Part shown: piece by piece, positions 1 to 7,008 of the stretch
Position numbering within the stretch: position 1 is the stretch's first letter
Layout of the letters: each line of letters opens with the position of its first letter
Notes under the pieces: model-generated
Told to the model about the DNA's origin: nothing
Databases searched by the model: none
The model's input: only the letters and a program-made list of their open reading frames with translations
Translations under genes and position numbers: made by a program
NCBI GenBank assembly: GCA_050259615.1
Contig: JBLNAZ010000047.1
Location: 1-10,894 of the forward strand
Source of the DNA: JAAXKN01 sp050259615
GTDB taxonomy: Bacteria; Bacteroidota; Ignavibacteria; Ignavibacteriales; SURF-24
Reading direction: 5' to 3'
Length of the DNA stretch: 10,894 nucleotides

Positions 1-123
1 TTACAGGTTTCTTAAATCTGTCCCTTGCCATATTCTCTTAACCCTTCTTCATTGCTCCTTTCGCATATCCTAATCATATTTTACCTGATTTTCTATGCCT
101 ATTTTCACACAGTCTCTAAAGCT

Positions 124-166
124 CGTGGCTATTCAAGGGGAAAATGAATATTTATGAATGGCCACG
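124..166. other. Imperfect 12-bp stem-loop of unknown role
   Basis: The arm CGTGGCTATTCA (124-135) pairs with TGAATGGCCACG (155-166) over 12 positions, one of them a G-U pair, around a 19-base loop. No T-run follows, so it is not a typical terminator. It lies at the edge of the repeat-rich gene-free stretch 1-564. I see no coding frame between position 1 and the repeats. It could be a degenerate repeat or a small structured RNA; nothing here decides between them. Confidence 0.3.
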
Positions 167-234
167 ATTTTCCACGGAGGATCGGGGTTAATGGAGATCC
201 CCAATATTAAAGGAGAGCATCCAGAAAAACGCAT

Positions 235-326
235 ATAGCAAACACCGAAGGTGTGCTCTATCTATAGAAAAACGGATCCCCATACCCATGGAGCCCTGAA
301 GGGGTGAGATGTAGATAGGCAATTTG
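235..326. repeat. Short hairpin repeat pair with GAA-type loops
   Basis: There are two small modules in tandem. Each is a hairpin followed by a CTATCTATAG-like or GTAGATAG tail: ACACC-GAA-GGTGT (242-254) with its tail near 257-266, and GCCC-TGAA-GGGG with its tail near 311-319. They sit directly in front of the first copy of the larger palindromic repeat. The shared hairpin-plus-tail format suggests an interspersed repeat rather than chance. Confidence 0.45.
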
Positions 327-330
327 ACAT

Positions 331-484
331 AGCGCCCCTTCAGGGCGCTGAAATGTGGGGGGATTCATTTCCCGGGGTTCCCGCATCCCCTAGCGGGGAT
401 TTGGTCACCCCGGGCTATAGACAGAGCGCCCCCTTCGGGGCTTATTAACTGCGTAGCTCTAAATGCTCACATTTCATTTTTTAC
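331..484 (+). repeat. Modular palindromic repeat, copy 1 (tail type B)
   Basis: The copy has four parts in order. First is a hairpin AGCGCCC-cttca-GGGCGCT (331-349). Second is a core arm pair CCCGGGGT (371-378) with ACCCCGGG (407-414), enclosing the variable hairpin ATCCCC-TAGC-GGGGAT (385-400). Third is a terminal hairpin, GCCCC-CTTC-GGGGC-like (about 427-441). Fourth is a tail containing CTCTAAATGCTC, shared with the copy at 9390-9550. Because the parts are conserved in other copies with different internal hairpins, this is an interspersed repeat and not a gene. No transposase or other coding sequence is associated with it. Confidence 0.8.
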
Positions 485-526
485 TTGATTGGCATTCAGG
501 ATAGGTATTTCTCGGTTAAAGCATTA

Positions 527-563
527 AAAAAGCCCTGAAGATTTTAATTTCAGGGCTTTTTCT
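527..563. terminator. Bidirectional rho-independent terminator
   Basis: An AAAAGCCCTGAA / TTCAGGGCTTTT dyad with a short A/T-rich loop has A-runs on the left and T-runs on the right, so it can end transcription on either strand. Its placement immediately past the stop of the minus-strand glycosylase gene (stop at 565-567) makes it the natural end of the 3024-565 transcription unit. Confidence 0.85.
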
Positions 564-564
564 T

Positions 565-1242
565 TTAATCCTTAATCCTTGAAAGGATTTTTTCATCATT
601 TAGCTCTCTCAGGGCGTCGCGGGCAACCCAGCGCGCGGCTTTGGAATCCAATTTCAGTATTCTTTCACCGCTTCTTACGGCCAGGGGCGTGAGTCTGGAA
701 TTTCTTTTACCTATCTGACGCAGGGCCCAGTTGACGGCTTTCTTTACGAAGTTTCTTTCATCGCAGGCTTCCCTTTCAATTACGGACAGAAACTCAATAA
801 ACATTTCGTCATGGGCTTTTTTATTATGCACCGAAAGCGCTGCCATGAGAACAAAGCCTGCCCGTTTTACAAACTCCTCTTCACGCAGGCTCCATTCGAG
901 CGCTTTTTCATAGGCATAGGGAGTTTTATCAAAGAGGCTGCTGCAGGTCTGGTCGCACACGTCCCACGATTCAAAGTCCTTCACCCAGTGCTCCATCTGG
1001 GATCTAGTAACCTGGCGGGGGTCGCCTGTGAGGGCTGCAAGTATGCGTGCCTCGTGTATGCCTGTTTCCCAGAGCTCCAGTGAAAGCGCCTGGTCCTTGC
1101 CGGTCATCTTTGCCATGAATCTTAGCTGAGGCATTGAAACGCCGTAAGTATTAACGGAGCTTATGCCGAAGCGCGCCATTCCCTTGACATTTTCTTCGTT
1201 ATAATTGCTTTTTATAAAATCCAGGATTTCTTCTTTTGTCAT
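565..1242 (-). CDS. AlkD-like DNA alkylation repair protein
   Basis: This 225-residue protein belongs to the DNA alkylation repair family of HEAT-like helical repeats (AlkD, COG4912). Members bind DNA in the cytoplasm and can excise alkylated bases such as 7-methylguanine. What is visible: a largely helical sequence, the WDVCD motif (W93, D94, D97) in the region that carries the catalytic Asp in AlkD, Arg127 in the following repeat, and the family's conserved stretch NFVKKAVNWALRQIGKRN (164-181). Length is normal and the protein looks intact. The ATG has an AAGGG-type ribosome site and lies 8 bases after the stop of the upstream propeller gene, so the two are probably co-transcribed. Assigning the exact substrate, or glycosylase activity at all, is inference. 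The gene ends at a strong terminator. Confidence 0.9.
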   Translation of the reverse strand: MTKEEILDFIKSNYNEENVKGMARFGISSVNTYGVSMPQLRFMAKMTGKDQALSLELWETGIHEARILAALTGDPRQVTRSQMEHWVKDFESWDVCDQTCSSLFDKTPYAYEKALEWSLREEEFVKRAGFVLMAALSVHNKKAHDEMFIEFLSVIEREACDERNFVKKAVNWALRQIGKRNSRLTPLAVRSGERILKLDSKAARWVARDALRELNDEKILSRIKD

Positions 1243-1250
1243 TTACGCCC

Positions 1251-2510
1251 TTAAAGTTTTAGTTTTAATATCAGTACGTCCTTCAGCTTCTCTTCGGGGA
1301 GGATTTTGCCGTTTGCGTCAAAGGCTCTAAGCTGGCTGGTTGCAATGAAGTAAAACTCATCGCCTTTTATTGTACCGGTGGTTGGTATAATAAAATCGGG
1401 GTTATTTGCCTCAAGGACTTCCATTTTTGTTGCGCGGTTCAGGCTGTTATCCAGGTAAAACCGTGCTATGCGGTTGAAGTTAGAGTTCTGGACTCCGATG
1501 AGGCTGTTTTTGTAGAAGTACAAGCCGTCGCAGAATTCGAGCGACACATTATTGTCGGCGGTAACAGAGACGTAGGTTTTCTTTTTAAGGTCCACTTTTA
1601 ATATACCCGCCGAATGAGCCACGAAGAGGTACTTCCCGTCGTCGCTGAGTGCAATGCCGTTGGGGTACTGAAATCCCGCAAGGTCAAGATACAGCTTAAG
1701 CGAATCCGAATCCTTTGAAATCAAGTATACTGCGGGCGACTGGCTGTCGGTTACATATATATCCCCCTGTTTGGTATAAACCAGGTCGTTAAAGAAGTGG
1801 TTTTTTGCGGGGGTGGTATATTTTTTAACAAGTCTGCCTGAAGGGATATCAAATTTGAAAACGCCGGCGCGGCCCTCATCCTTAGGGTCGGAGCCTTTCA
1901 TAGTATTTGTAAAGCTGCTAGCGGCATAAAGAAGTCCGCGTTCCGGATCAGCCTTCATTCCCACCACTGCCCAGAGTCCGTCCTGCCTTTCCGAGGTAAA
2001 GTTTTTATATGTGCCATTGGGACTTACCTGCAATATTTTGGATTTATATAGGCTGCTGAGGAAAAAGCTGCCTGTTTTTGAGTCGTAGGCAATTCCTTCG
2101 GGAATGAGGTCCTTTTCGTTAATGACAAAAGCCTTAGTGCTGTTTACAACCGGGGCTTTAAGCTTTTTAATTTTTTCGCGGATAGAATTAAACCCGGGAG
2201 TATCTTTCAAAGAAGTAAAATCCGGATCCTGTTCTGCGTCCAGGCCGCCTCCTGCATCAACGAGCTCATTGAGGAGTTTCAGAGCCTCATTATTATTACC
2301 TGAAAGGCTATAGGCGCAGGCGAGGTTATATTTAATTGCCTGGCTTTTGGGTTCAAGTTCGAGAGCCCTCCTGAAGTTTTTAGCCGATTCAGCATAGTTT
2401 TTATTCTGGTAGTTTTCGGTTGCCTTCTGGACGTAGTAGCTGATATCAGTTTCCTGAGCTGCGAGAGTAGTAAAAAAAAGGAAAAACGGTATGATCAGTT
2501 TTTTCAGCAT
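1251..2510 (-). CDS. Secreted TPR plus SMP-30-like beta-propeller protein
   Basis: This is a 419-residue protein with a Sec signal peptide (1-18, hydrophobic run then LAA|QE), two TPR repeats (about 24-92, with the typical YNLACAYSLSGNNNEAL pattern), and a C-terminal six-bladed propeller of the SMP-30/gluconolactonase type (about 135-419). Propeller marks are PEGIAYD (137-143), FFND (239-242), PNGIALSDDGKYLFVAHS (283-300) and CDGLY (327-331). E138, N241 and D328 are candidates for the family's metal ligands. SMP-30 relatives include lactonases, but many members only bind ligands, so no enzyme activity is claimed. The frame is open 20 codons further upstream (to 2570). I chose the ATG at 2510 because it starts the signal peptide and follows an AGAGGA ribosome site. 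It lies between a response regulator and a DNA repair gene on the same strand. Confidence 0.85.
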   Translation of the reverse strand: MLKKLIIPFFLFFTTLAAQETDISYYVQKATENYQNKNYAESAKNFRRALELEPKSQAIKYNLACAYSLSGNNNEALKLLNELVDAGGGLDAEQDPDFTSLKDTPGFNSIREKIKKLKAPVVNSTKAFVINEKDLIPEGIAYDSKTGSFFLSSLYKSKILQVSPNGTYKNFTSERQDGLWAVVGMKADPERGLLYAASSFTNTMKGSDPKDEGRAGVFKFDIPSGRLVKKYTTPAKNHFFNDLVYTKQGDIYVTDSQSPAVYLISKDSDSLKLYLDLAGFQYPNGIALSDDGKYLFVAHSAGILKVDLKKKTYVSVTADNNVSLEFCDGLYFYKNSLIGVQNSNFNRIARFYLDNSLNRATKMEVLEANNPDFIIPTTGTIKGDEFYFIATSQLRAFDANGKILPEEKLKDVLILKLKL

Positions 2511-2577
2511 GGGGATTCCTCTTGTTAAATATGTTGAGAAAACATGAGAGTTAGACTTACGTATGTACAATAAAGAA

Positions 2578-3024
2578 TTATTTACTGCCGTTTAATTTAC
2601 CATTTCTGTTCTTTATTAGAAAGTCTTCTATTTCCTCAATTACGCTGACGAACTTATCGAGTTCCATAGGCTTCGTGTAATAGCGCTCAATTTTAAGGCT
2701 TTTGCATATACGCACATCGCTTTCGGCTTCGGAGGAGGTAAGCACAATAACGGGAAGGTTATGAAGATGTTCGTCGTTTCTTATATCTGCCAGAACTTCC
2801 TTGCCGTTTTTCTTAGGAAGGTTCAGGTCGAGTATCACCAATTCAGGTCTTGGGGCGTCGGGAAAATTAGCATCCCTTTTCAGAAACGAAATGGCGTCCA
2901 CGCCGTTATTAACCACGTTAAGGTTAACGGGGACCTTACCGTAATTAAAGACTTCCTTAATGAGGCGGATATCGCCGAGGTTATCCTCAACAAGCAGCAG
3001 TTGTCTGACTTCCGTATTTTCCAT
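2578..3024 (-). CDS. Single-domain response regulator, Rcp1-like
   Basis: This is a 148-residue stand-alone CheY-type receiver domain with no output domain. The phosphorylation site is intact: acidic pair E13-D14 (LVEDNLGD), phospho-acceptor D66 in LDLNLPKKNG, switch T96 (VLTSS) and K118 (YYTKP). The loop with FLKRDANFPDAPRPELVILD matches the Rcp1 subgroup, the partners of phytochrome-type and other hybrid-less histidine kinases. No kinase gene is present in this window, so its partner is unknown. The ATG follows an AAGGTG ribosome site. It is the first gene of a probable minus-strand unit; the next gene starts 67 bases downstream. It likely signals by protein contact in the cytoplasm. Confidence 0.92.
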   Translation of the reverse strand: MENTEVRQLLLVEDNLGDIRLIKEVFNYGKVPVNLNVVNNGVDAISFLKRDANFPDAPRPELVILDLNLPKKNGKEVLADIRNDEHLHNLPVIVLTSSEAESDVRICKSLKIERYYTKPMELDKFVSVIEEIEDFLIKNRNGKLNGSK

Positions 3025-3090
3025 TACTTACAGCACCTTATAAGATTAAATATCGATTTTGCCTTTCATTTGGTTAGATCCGGTAAAGTA

Positions 3091-3121
3091 AAAAGGTAAG
3101 GTATTTGTTTTACAAATTCAA
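3091..3121 (-). promoter_or_regulatory. Candidate promoter for the response regulator
   Basis: On the minus strand, TTG (3119-3121) is followed after 20 bases by TACCTTTT (3091-3098). This resembles the Bacteroidota -33 TTTG / -7 TAnnTTTG pattern with one mismatch. It would start transcription near 3084, giving a leader of about 60 bases. The pattern is short and could be chance. Confidence 0.3.
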
Positions 3122-3207
3122 CGTATGAAAAAGAAAATAAGGAGATTTTTCTGCTCTCGGGGTTAGAAAGGGAATTCTTTGTTAACAGACAAAATAAGCA
3201 GAAGTGC

Positions 3208-4104
3208 CTAAAGCAAGGAGTCATCCATTTCTTTTATAAGCTTCTTAAAGTATTTATTATAGGATTTTAGCAGTTCTTTCGTCCTGCCGTTAACATTTTT
3301 GTAAAACTCTTTTGAATTAAATACTTCTTTTCTGTGGGCTTCATACCAGCTAAAGGCAATAAGACACATTACTGATTCAGGATACTTAGAAAACATATTT
3401 TCAATAATAGTATCAAATTTATAATAGTCATTTTCACCAAAAGCATAAAACAGATTATTATAGGCACCCGGGAAATACCTGGAATCCGGATATTTGTTAA
3501 TCACATTCAATAACATTTGAGCATAACCAACCGTTTTCTCATACGGCATGTCAATAATGTGCATTTTTGATTCATCCGTCAGCATTTTATAGACCGTTTT
3601 ATCAGTCTCAGTCTCCGGATCAACAACACTGATCTCAATGGGATCAGAATAGAATTCTTTTTGCTCCTTGCTGCTGTTTGAGGCGTCCCGATAAATATAT
3701 TTTAACTGCAGGATATATTTCCCTGTTTTTACAGATCTCGGCTCCCAGACAGATATTCCGGGTGTAGAATCTTTCGAAATTGCCCTGCTGATTTGTAAAA
3801 AGGCCCCCATAGATTCACCCTGCTGAAAATTAACCTTTTCCTGACAATCAAGCGGGGTTAGTGCTACTCCTGACTGCAGAAGATTCCTGTTATTATCCAT
3901 GAGCAGGAACTGCAGTTCTGTTGACCCATTTATCGGACAGATTTTAATTGTACTTGAATTGTTTGTTAAAAAGGCAAAACCATAGATTGTCTCCCCCTTT
4001 AAGAACTCGTTCTTATCAATAGTAAGCTTAAGTGATAAATCCTGAGCGCAGATACAGCTATAATTTACTATACAAAGAAATAAAATAATTAGGTTCTTTT
4101 TCAT
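3208..4104 (-). CDS. Secreted protein of unknown function
   Basis: I do not recognise this 298-residue protein. It starts with a signal peptide (1-20, ending CICA|QD); a lipobox reading (NYSC) is poor. Residues about 22-163 alternate short hydrophobic strands with polar turns and end in DPIEISVVDP, which suggests an immunoglobulin-like beta-sandwich of the kind that begins 'L.L.I.KN.F..GE.I...F...N'. Residues about 165-298 are helical and carry two NKYPDS / SKYPES motifs typical of TPR-like repeats. A periplasmic or surface role is likely. The ATG follows an AAGGAT ribosome site. The gene is isolated: 183 bases separate it from the response regulator downstream, and it diverges from the FKBP gene. 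Base composition is more A/T-rich than in its neighbours. Confidence 0.75.
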   Translation of the reverse strand: MKKNLIILFLCIVNYSCICAQDLSLKLTIDKNEFLKGETIYGFAFLTNNSSTIKICPINGSTELQFLLMDNNRNLLQSGVALTPLDCQEKVNFQQGESMGAFLQISRAISKDSTPGISVWEPRSVKTGKYILQLKYIYRDASNSSKEQKEFYSDPIEISVVDPETETDKTVYKMLTDESKMHIIDMPYEKTVGYAQMLLNVINKYPDSRYFPGAYNNLFYAFGENDYYKFDTIIENMFSKYPESVMCLIAFSWYEAHRKEVFNSKEFYKNVNGRTKELLKSYNKYFKKLIKEMDDSLL

Positions 4105-4306
4105 AATTAATATCCTTTATACTGCGATGAACAATCACATAGTTTTTAAAGGTGACCGAACTATAAGTGGTCCTTAGCTTCAGGTCTTTAGAACTTAAAA
4201 TAATGAATATTTTAGCAAATATGTATTTTGGGATAGGTATTTATTTAAAAAATGCGTTAATTGACAGTTAAATATTATCAACAAATTTATTCTTAAGGAG
4301 TAACTT

Positions 4307-4792
4307 ATGCCAATAAAACCGAATCAGGTTGTTACTGTTATCTACAGCCTAAAGGATCAGAATGGCGAAATATTGGATTCTGCAACTAAAGAACAGCCTT
4401 TTTCATTTTTAAGCGGCCAGAATCAGATTCTTCCTAAACTGGAAGAAGAAATTGGAAATATGATTATCGGGAGCAAAAAAGAAATATTCCTTTCTCCTGA
4501 AGAAGCTTATGGCGAATATCAGCCTGAGTCAGTCCAGGTGGTTGACCGTTCCAACTTCCCCGAAGGCAGCAAGCTTGAAGAGGGAATGGAATACGTAGCA
4601 AATTCACCTGACGGACAGCAGATGCCTTTTGTTATCGCTAAAATTGAAGGTGACGAAATTACACTCGATTTTAATCACCCGCTGGCAGGCGAAGCACTTA
4701 CATTTGATCTTGAACTGCTCGACGTAAGAGACGCTACAACTGAGGAGCTTGCTCACGGACATGTTCACGGTAACGGCGGACATCACCACTAA
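4307..4792 (+). CDS. SlyD-like FKBP-type peptidyl-prolyl isomerase
   Basis: This 161-residue protein is of the SlyD class: an FKBP isomerase domain with an inserted-in-flap (IF) chaperone domain. Residues 1-70 hold the FKBP start (VVTVIYSLKDQNGEILDSA, then the LPKLEEEIGNMIIGSKKEI segment and PEEAYGEY). About 75-120 form the IF domain (ending NHPLAGEALTFDLELLDV, a strong SlyD signature). The C terminus is His-rich (HGHVHGNGGHHH, 149-161), as in the metal-binding tails of SlyD proteins. It should speed proline isomerisation and bind unfolded proteins in the cytoplasm, and probably binds nickel or another metal through the tail. The start is supported by AAGGAG six bases before the ATG. The gene stands alone and ends at a strong terminator. 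Confidence 0.93.
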   Translation: MPIKPNQVVTVIYSLKDQNGEILDSATKEQPFSFLSGQNQILPKLEEEIGNMIIGSKKEIFLSPEEAYGEYQPESVQVVDRSNFPEGSKLEEGMEYVANSPDGQQMPFVIAKIEGDEITLDFNHPLAGEALTFDLELLDVRDATTEELAHGHVHGNGGHHH

Positions 4793-4835
4793 GCTCTTAA
4801 TGGAGCTGGAAATTTCCTTTTAATATAAAATTATA

Positions 4836-4869
4836 AGATGACATCCCTAAAGGATGTCATCTTTTTTTA
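4836..4869. terminator. Bidirectional terminator between convergent genes
   Basis: AGATGACATCC (4836-4846) and GGATGTCATCT (4852-4862) form a perfect 11-bp stem with a 5-base loop, followed by seven Ts. On the minus strand it is also followed by a T-rich stretch. It serves the FKBP gene and the convergent aldo/keto reductase. Confidence 0.93.
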
Positions 4870-4880
4870 TATGCTGTTTT

Positions 4881-5825
4881 TCAGAGCAGTTCCTTATAGA
4901 TGGAAATGTCTATATCAGCTGCGGCACAATTCTCTTCAACCTGCTGCGGAGTTTTTCCGCCCGGAATAGCCGTGCTAACTGCGGGATGCGCCAGGCAGAA
5001 GCCCAGGCTCAGCTGCGTCTTTGTGTATTCGGGATGCAGCATGTATAATGGTTCGTGGCTTTCAAGTTCAGTGAAGTATTTCTCAATCTTCTCAGGCGAC
5101 AGGTTAAACCTTCTGTGGTCCCCTTCCTCAAAGCGTGTCTCACGGCTGAATTTGCCCGTTAAGAATCCGAAGAGGATCGGTATTCTTGCAATAATTCCTA
5201 TTCCATACTTTTCAGCTTTCGGGAAGAGCTCTTTTTCGGCTTCCCTTTCCAGCAGGTTATATCTTACCTGAAGACAGTCCAGAATATCGTTATGCTCATC
5301 GAGCAGAAATGCCTGTTCAGTTTCCTTAAACGACTGCACGCTCAAGCCCGCGAGGTTTATTTTTCCGTCCTTTTTCAGCCGGTATAAAGCTTCCCACGGG
5401 TCGTCTCTTTGCAGCAGGTCGGTAGAAGGGCTATGGAGCTGAAGGAGGTCCAGCGTTTCGACATTAAGTCTTTTGAGGCTTTTTTCCGCCGCGGAGATGA
5501 GATAATCCTTCGTATAATTCGGTGTTATCTTCACTTCCCCTTTGTCGTCCTTGTAGTTATAGAAGTCGCTGCCGGCCTTTGTAGCCACGAAAATGCCATT
5601 TTTGCCGTGTTCCTTTAAGACCTTTGCAATGAGTGCCTCCGAGTGACCGAAGCCGTAGACGTCAGCCGTATCGAGGAAGTTCACGCCGCGCTCGAGGGCT
5701 TCATTAATAGCAGCAATGGACTGATTGTCGTCGGTTTTACCCCAGTCGCGTCCCCCTATAGCCCAGGCGCCGAAGCTTATAACAGAGACCTCGGGGCCGT
5801 TTTTGCATAATTTCTTATATCTCAT
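4881..5825 (-). CDS. Aldo/keto reductase family oxidoreductase
   Basis: This is a 314-residue cytoplasmic NAD(P)H-dependent oxidoreductase of the aldo/keto reductase superfamily, a TIM barrel that reduces carbonyl compounds. The catalytic tetrad is complete: D52 and Y57 in LDTADVYGFG, K83 in ATKAG and H131 in LLQLHSP. The C-terminal cofactor-binding segment STAIPGGKTPQQVEEN (284-299) is also present. Length is typical. The family is broad, so the substrate cannot be read from the sequence. The ATG at 5825 begins the standard first strand (MRYKKL..NGPEVSVISFGAWAIGG) and follows a weak GGGA ribosome site. The gene is alone, facing the FKBP gene across a shared terminator, and backs onto the repeat-rich gap at 5826-6592. 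Confidence 0.93.
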   Translation of the reverse strand: MRYKKLCKNGPEVSVISFGAWAIGGRDWGKTDDNQSIAAINEALERGVNFLDTADVYGFGHSEALIAKVLKEHGKNGIFVATKAGSDFYNYKDDKGEVKITPNYTKDYLISAAEKSLKRLNVETLDLLQLHSPSTDLLQRDDPWEALYRLKKDGKINLAGLSVQSFKETEQAFLLDEHNDILDCLQVRYNLLEREAEKELFPKAEKYGIGIIARIPILFGFLTGKFSRETRFEEGDHRRFNLSPEKIEKYFTELESHEPLYMLHPEYTKTQLSLGFCLAHPAVSTAIPGGKTPQQVEENCAAADIDISIYKELL

Positions 5826-5990
5826 CTTTTTCCCGTTTGTGTAACATTAATAAAATATCAATAAAAAATATAAATGAATAATGAGGAAAATAAAACAGGT
5901 GTGGGGATAGAAACGGCCGCGGAGGGGAATTTTTTTGAAGGGGGCGGGATAGGTTTTATGGAAGCATCATCATATTACGGTTTTATGCAA

Positions 5991-6081
5991 ATGCCGCGGC
6001 AGCGGCATCATATTGATAGCCCAGGGCCGGAGGCCCTGGGGAAGGATCAAAAATTCCCATTGCGCCGCGGTCAGCCGCGCC
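5991..6081. repeat. Second palindromic repeat type (three GC-rich hairpins)
   Basis: Three hairpins lie in a row: ATGCCGC/GCGGCAT (5991-6008), a 9-bp stem CCCAGGGCC-GGA-GGCCCTGGG (6020-6040) and CGCGG-TCAG-CCGCG within 6062-6081. They are linked by ATCATATTGATAG and a short A-rich spacer. Its parts differ from the CCCGGGG family next to it, so I treat it as a distinct interspersed repeat. No other copy lies in this window, which limits confidence. The stretch 5826-5990 before it is A/T-rich and then G-rich, and I see no gene there. Confidence 0.5.
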
Positions 6082-6171
6082 ATGTTTTTGGGAACGAGGT
6101 GAATTTATTAGGGAAATCCCAATACACAACAAATGATGGTTTAATTTCATTGATATCATCCGTTAGGGAAT

Positions 6172-6333
6172 CTGAACATGTCGCCCCTCATCGGGGCTTT
6201 TCGGGTTTGGTTGGGGTCTGGTACCCGGGGGTTCCCGCATCCCTTTGGGATTTGGTCACCCCGGGCTATAGACAAAGCGCCCCTCTTCGGGGCTTAGTAT
6301 GTGCGTTATTCTGGTTGCTCAGCTTTCACAAAC
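6172..6333 (+). repeat. Modular palindromic repeat, copy 2 (tail type A)
   Basis: The order is: start block CTGAACATGTCGCCCC-tcat-CGGGGC; core arm CCCGGGGGTTCCCGC; variable hairpin ATCCC-TTT-GGGAT (about 6239-6251); TTTGGTCACCCCGGGCTATAGACAAAGC; terminal hairpin GCCCC-tctt-CGGGGC; and tail A (GTTATTCTGGTTGCTCAGCTTTCACA, shown here in two overlapping parts with copy 4). The tail matches the inverted copy at 9225-9378 almost base for base but not copies 1 and 5. Confidence 0.85.
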
Positions 6334-6370
6334 TTAGGGAATTTTCTTACTTAAAGTTGACGTGTAAGGG

Positions 6371-6480
6371 CTGACCGCGGCGCGGGGGAATCTTGGGGGA
6401 TTCCGTTTCCCGGGGTTCCCGCCTTCACCGCGGTGAATTTGGTCACCCCAGGCTATCAACACCAAGCCGCTGCCGCGGCT
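6371..6480 (+). repeat. Modular palindromic repeat, copy 3 (divergent, no tail)
   Basis: The core CCCGGGGTTCCCGCC is followed by a perfect 14-base palindrome TTCACCGCGGTGAA (6424-6437), then TTTGGTCACCCCAGGCTATCAACACC and a terminal hairpin AGCCGC-TGCC-GCGGCT (6465-6480). The terminal hairpin sequence is unlike that of the other copies, yet still a perfect stem. The tail found on copies 1, 2, 4 and 5 is missing. It ends about 20 bases before the BlaI operator region. Confidence 0.8.
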
Positions 6481-6500
6481 TAAAGCTAAATCACTATTCT

Positions 6501-6514
6501 ACTAAAAAATTAGT
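6501..6514. promoter_or_regulatory. Upstream BlaI-type operator half-dyad
   Basis: ACTAA-AAAA-TTAGT is a perfect inverted repeat. It is a shorter version of the TAACTAAA-AG-TTTAGTTA dyad whose centre lies 40 bases downstream. Two operators of the same kind in front of a BlaI gene fit self-repression by dimers bound side by side. Binding by this BlaI is inferred. Confidence 0.55.
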
Positions 6515-6533
6515 TAGGGGATTAAAAAAGTCG

Positions 6534-6569
6534 TTGACTAACTAAAAGTTTAGTTATACATTACCTTTG
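6534..6569 (+). promoter_or_regulatory. BlaI-M56 promoter with operator in the spacer
   Basis: TTGACT (6534-6539) and TACATT (6557-6562) are separated by exactly 17 bases. The perfect 18-base dyad TAACTAAA-AG-TTTAGTTA (6539-6556) fills that spacer. Alternatively, TACCTTTG (6562-6569) fits the Bacteroidota TAnnTTTG box perfectly, with the dyad just upstream of it. In either reading a bound repressor would block RNA polymerase. The start of transcription would be near 6569-6576, leaving a short leader with an AGAGG ribosome site. Confidence 0.65.
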
Positions 6570-6592
6570 AGATTAAAATTTAAGAGGTGAAA

Positions 6593-6997
6593 TTGAAAAC
6601 TAAAGAGATGACACGGGCCGAGGAGCAGATTATGCAGGTGCTCTGGAAGCTTGAAAAGGGCTTTGTTAACGACGTTATAAAAGAGCTCCCCGCGCCTAAG
6701 CCGGCCTATACAACGGTTTCAACTATTGTACGGATACTCGAGAAAAAAGGCTTTGTTTCACACAAGGCGTACGGCAACACTCACGAGTATTTCCCTGTAG
6801 TTACAAAGGACAAATATACAAAGGACCATCTTAAGGGCTTCCTTAAAGGCTACTTTTCAAATTCGTTTGCCGGGATGGTGTCTTTCTTCAGCAAAGAAGA
6901 AGAGCTGGACGTTAATGAAATGGAAGAAATAATGAAAATGCTCGGGAAGGAAATAAAGTCAAAGAAAGAAAACGGAAACAAAAAGAAAAACCAATAG
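6593..6997 (+). CDS. BlaI/MecI/CopY family winged-helix repressor
   Basis: This is a DNA-binding repressor of about 134 residues. The winged-helix domain covers roughly residues 8-80 (MTRAEEQIMQVLWKLEKGFV, then PKPAYTTVSTIVRILEKKGFVSHKAYGNTHEYFP, in shorter pieces a BlaI signature). A helical dimerisation region follows, with FSNSFAGMVSFFSKEEEL, and then a Lys-rich tail. In BlaI and MecI the matching region is where the partner peptidase cut leads to derepression; here the N-S-F segment is only a candidate. Start: a GTG at 6587 also opens the frame, but the AGAGG site (6583-6587) is correctly spaced only for the TTG at 6593, so I prefer TTG. An ATG at 6608 is a third option. The M56 gene starts 11 bases after the stop. 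Probably autoregulated through the two dyads upstream. Confidence 0.92.
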   Translation: MKTKEMTRAEEQIMQVLWKLEKGFVNDVIKELPAPKPAYTTVSTIVRILEKKGFVSHKAYGNTHEYFPVVTKDKYTKDHLKGFLKGYFSNSFAGMVSFFSKEEELDVNEMEEIMKMLGKEIKSKKENGNKKKNQ

Positions 6998-7008
6998 CAG
7001 GAAATAAG

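Noticed and set aside
331..484. CRISPR-like or IS-like array
   Set aside because: The palindromic copies are far apart, with no regular spacers, no cas genes, no transposase and no target-site duplications that I can see.
731..1083. Overlapping plus-strand open frames of 60 and 90 codons
   Set aside because: They are shadows opposite the AlkD-like gene, which has intact family motifs.
2511..2570. Upstream extension of the propeller gene by 20 codons
   Set aside because: The extension would precede a good signal peptide, and the AGAGGA ribosome site is correctly spaced only for the ATG at 2510.
3125..3166. Short plus-strand frame starting MKKKIRRFF (13 codons)
   Set aside because: Too short, with no ribosome site and no context that would give it meaning.
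4149..4175. Imperfect hairpin AAGGTGACC / GGTCCTT upstream of the FKBP gene
   Set aside because: The stem is short and bulged, with an 11-base loop and no conserved partner, so it is compatible with chance.
4261..4290. TTGACA as -35 box for the FKBP gene
   Set aside because: The matching -10 would lie at about 4284-4290, placing the transcript start at or within the AAGGAG ribosome site (4295-4300). That makes it unlikely to be the main promoter.
5874..6374. Plus-strand open frame of 166 codons
   Set aside because: It reads straight through two repeat families and yields the low-complexity pattern APHRG..YPGV..TPGYRQSAPLRG, a known by-product of such palindromes. It has no ribosome site and no protein family resemblance.
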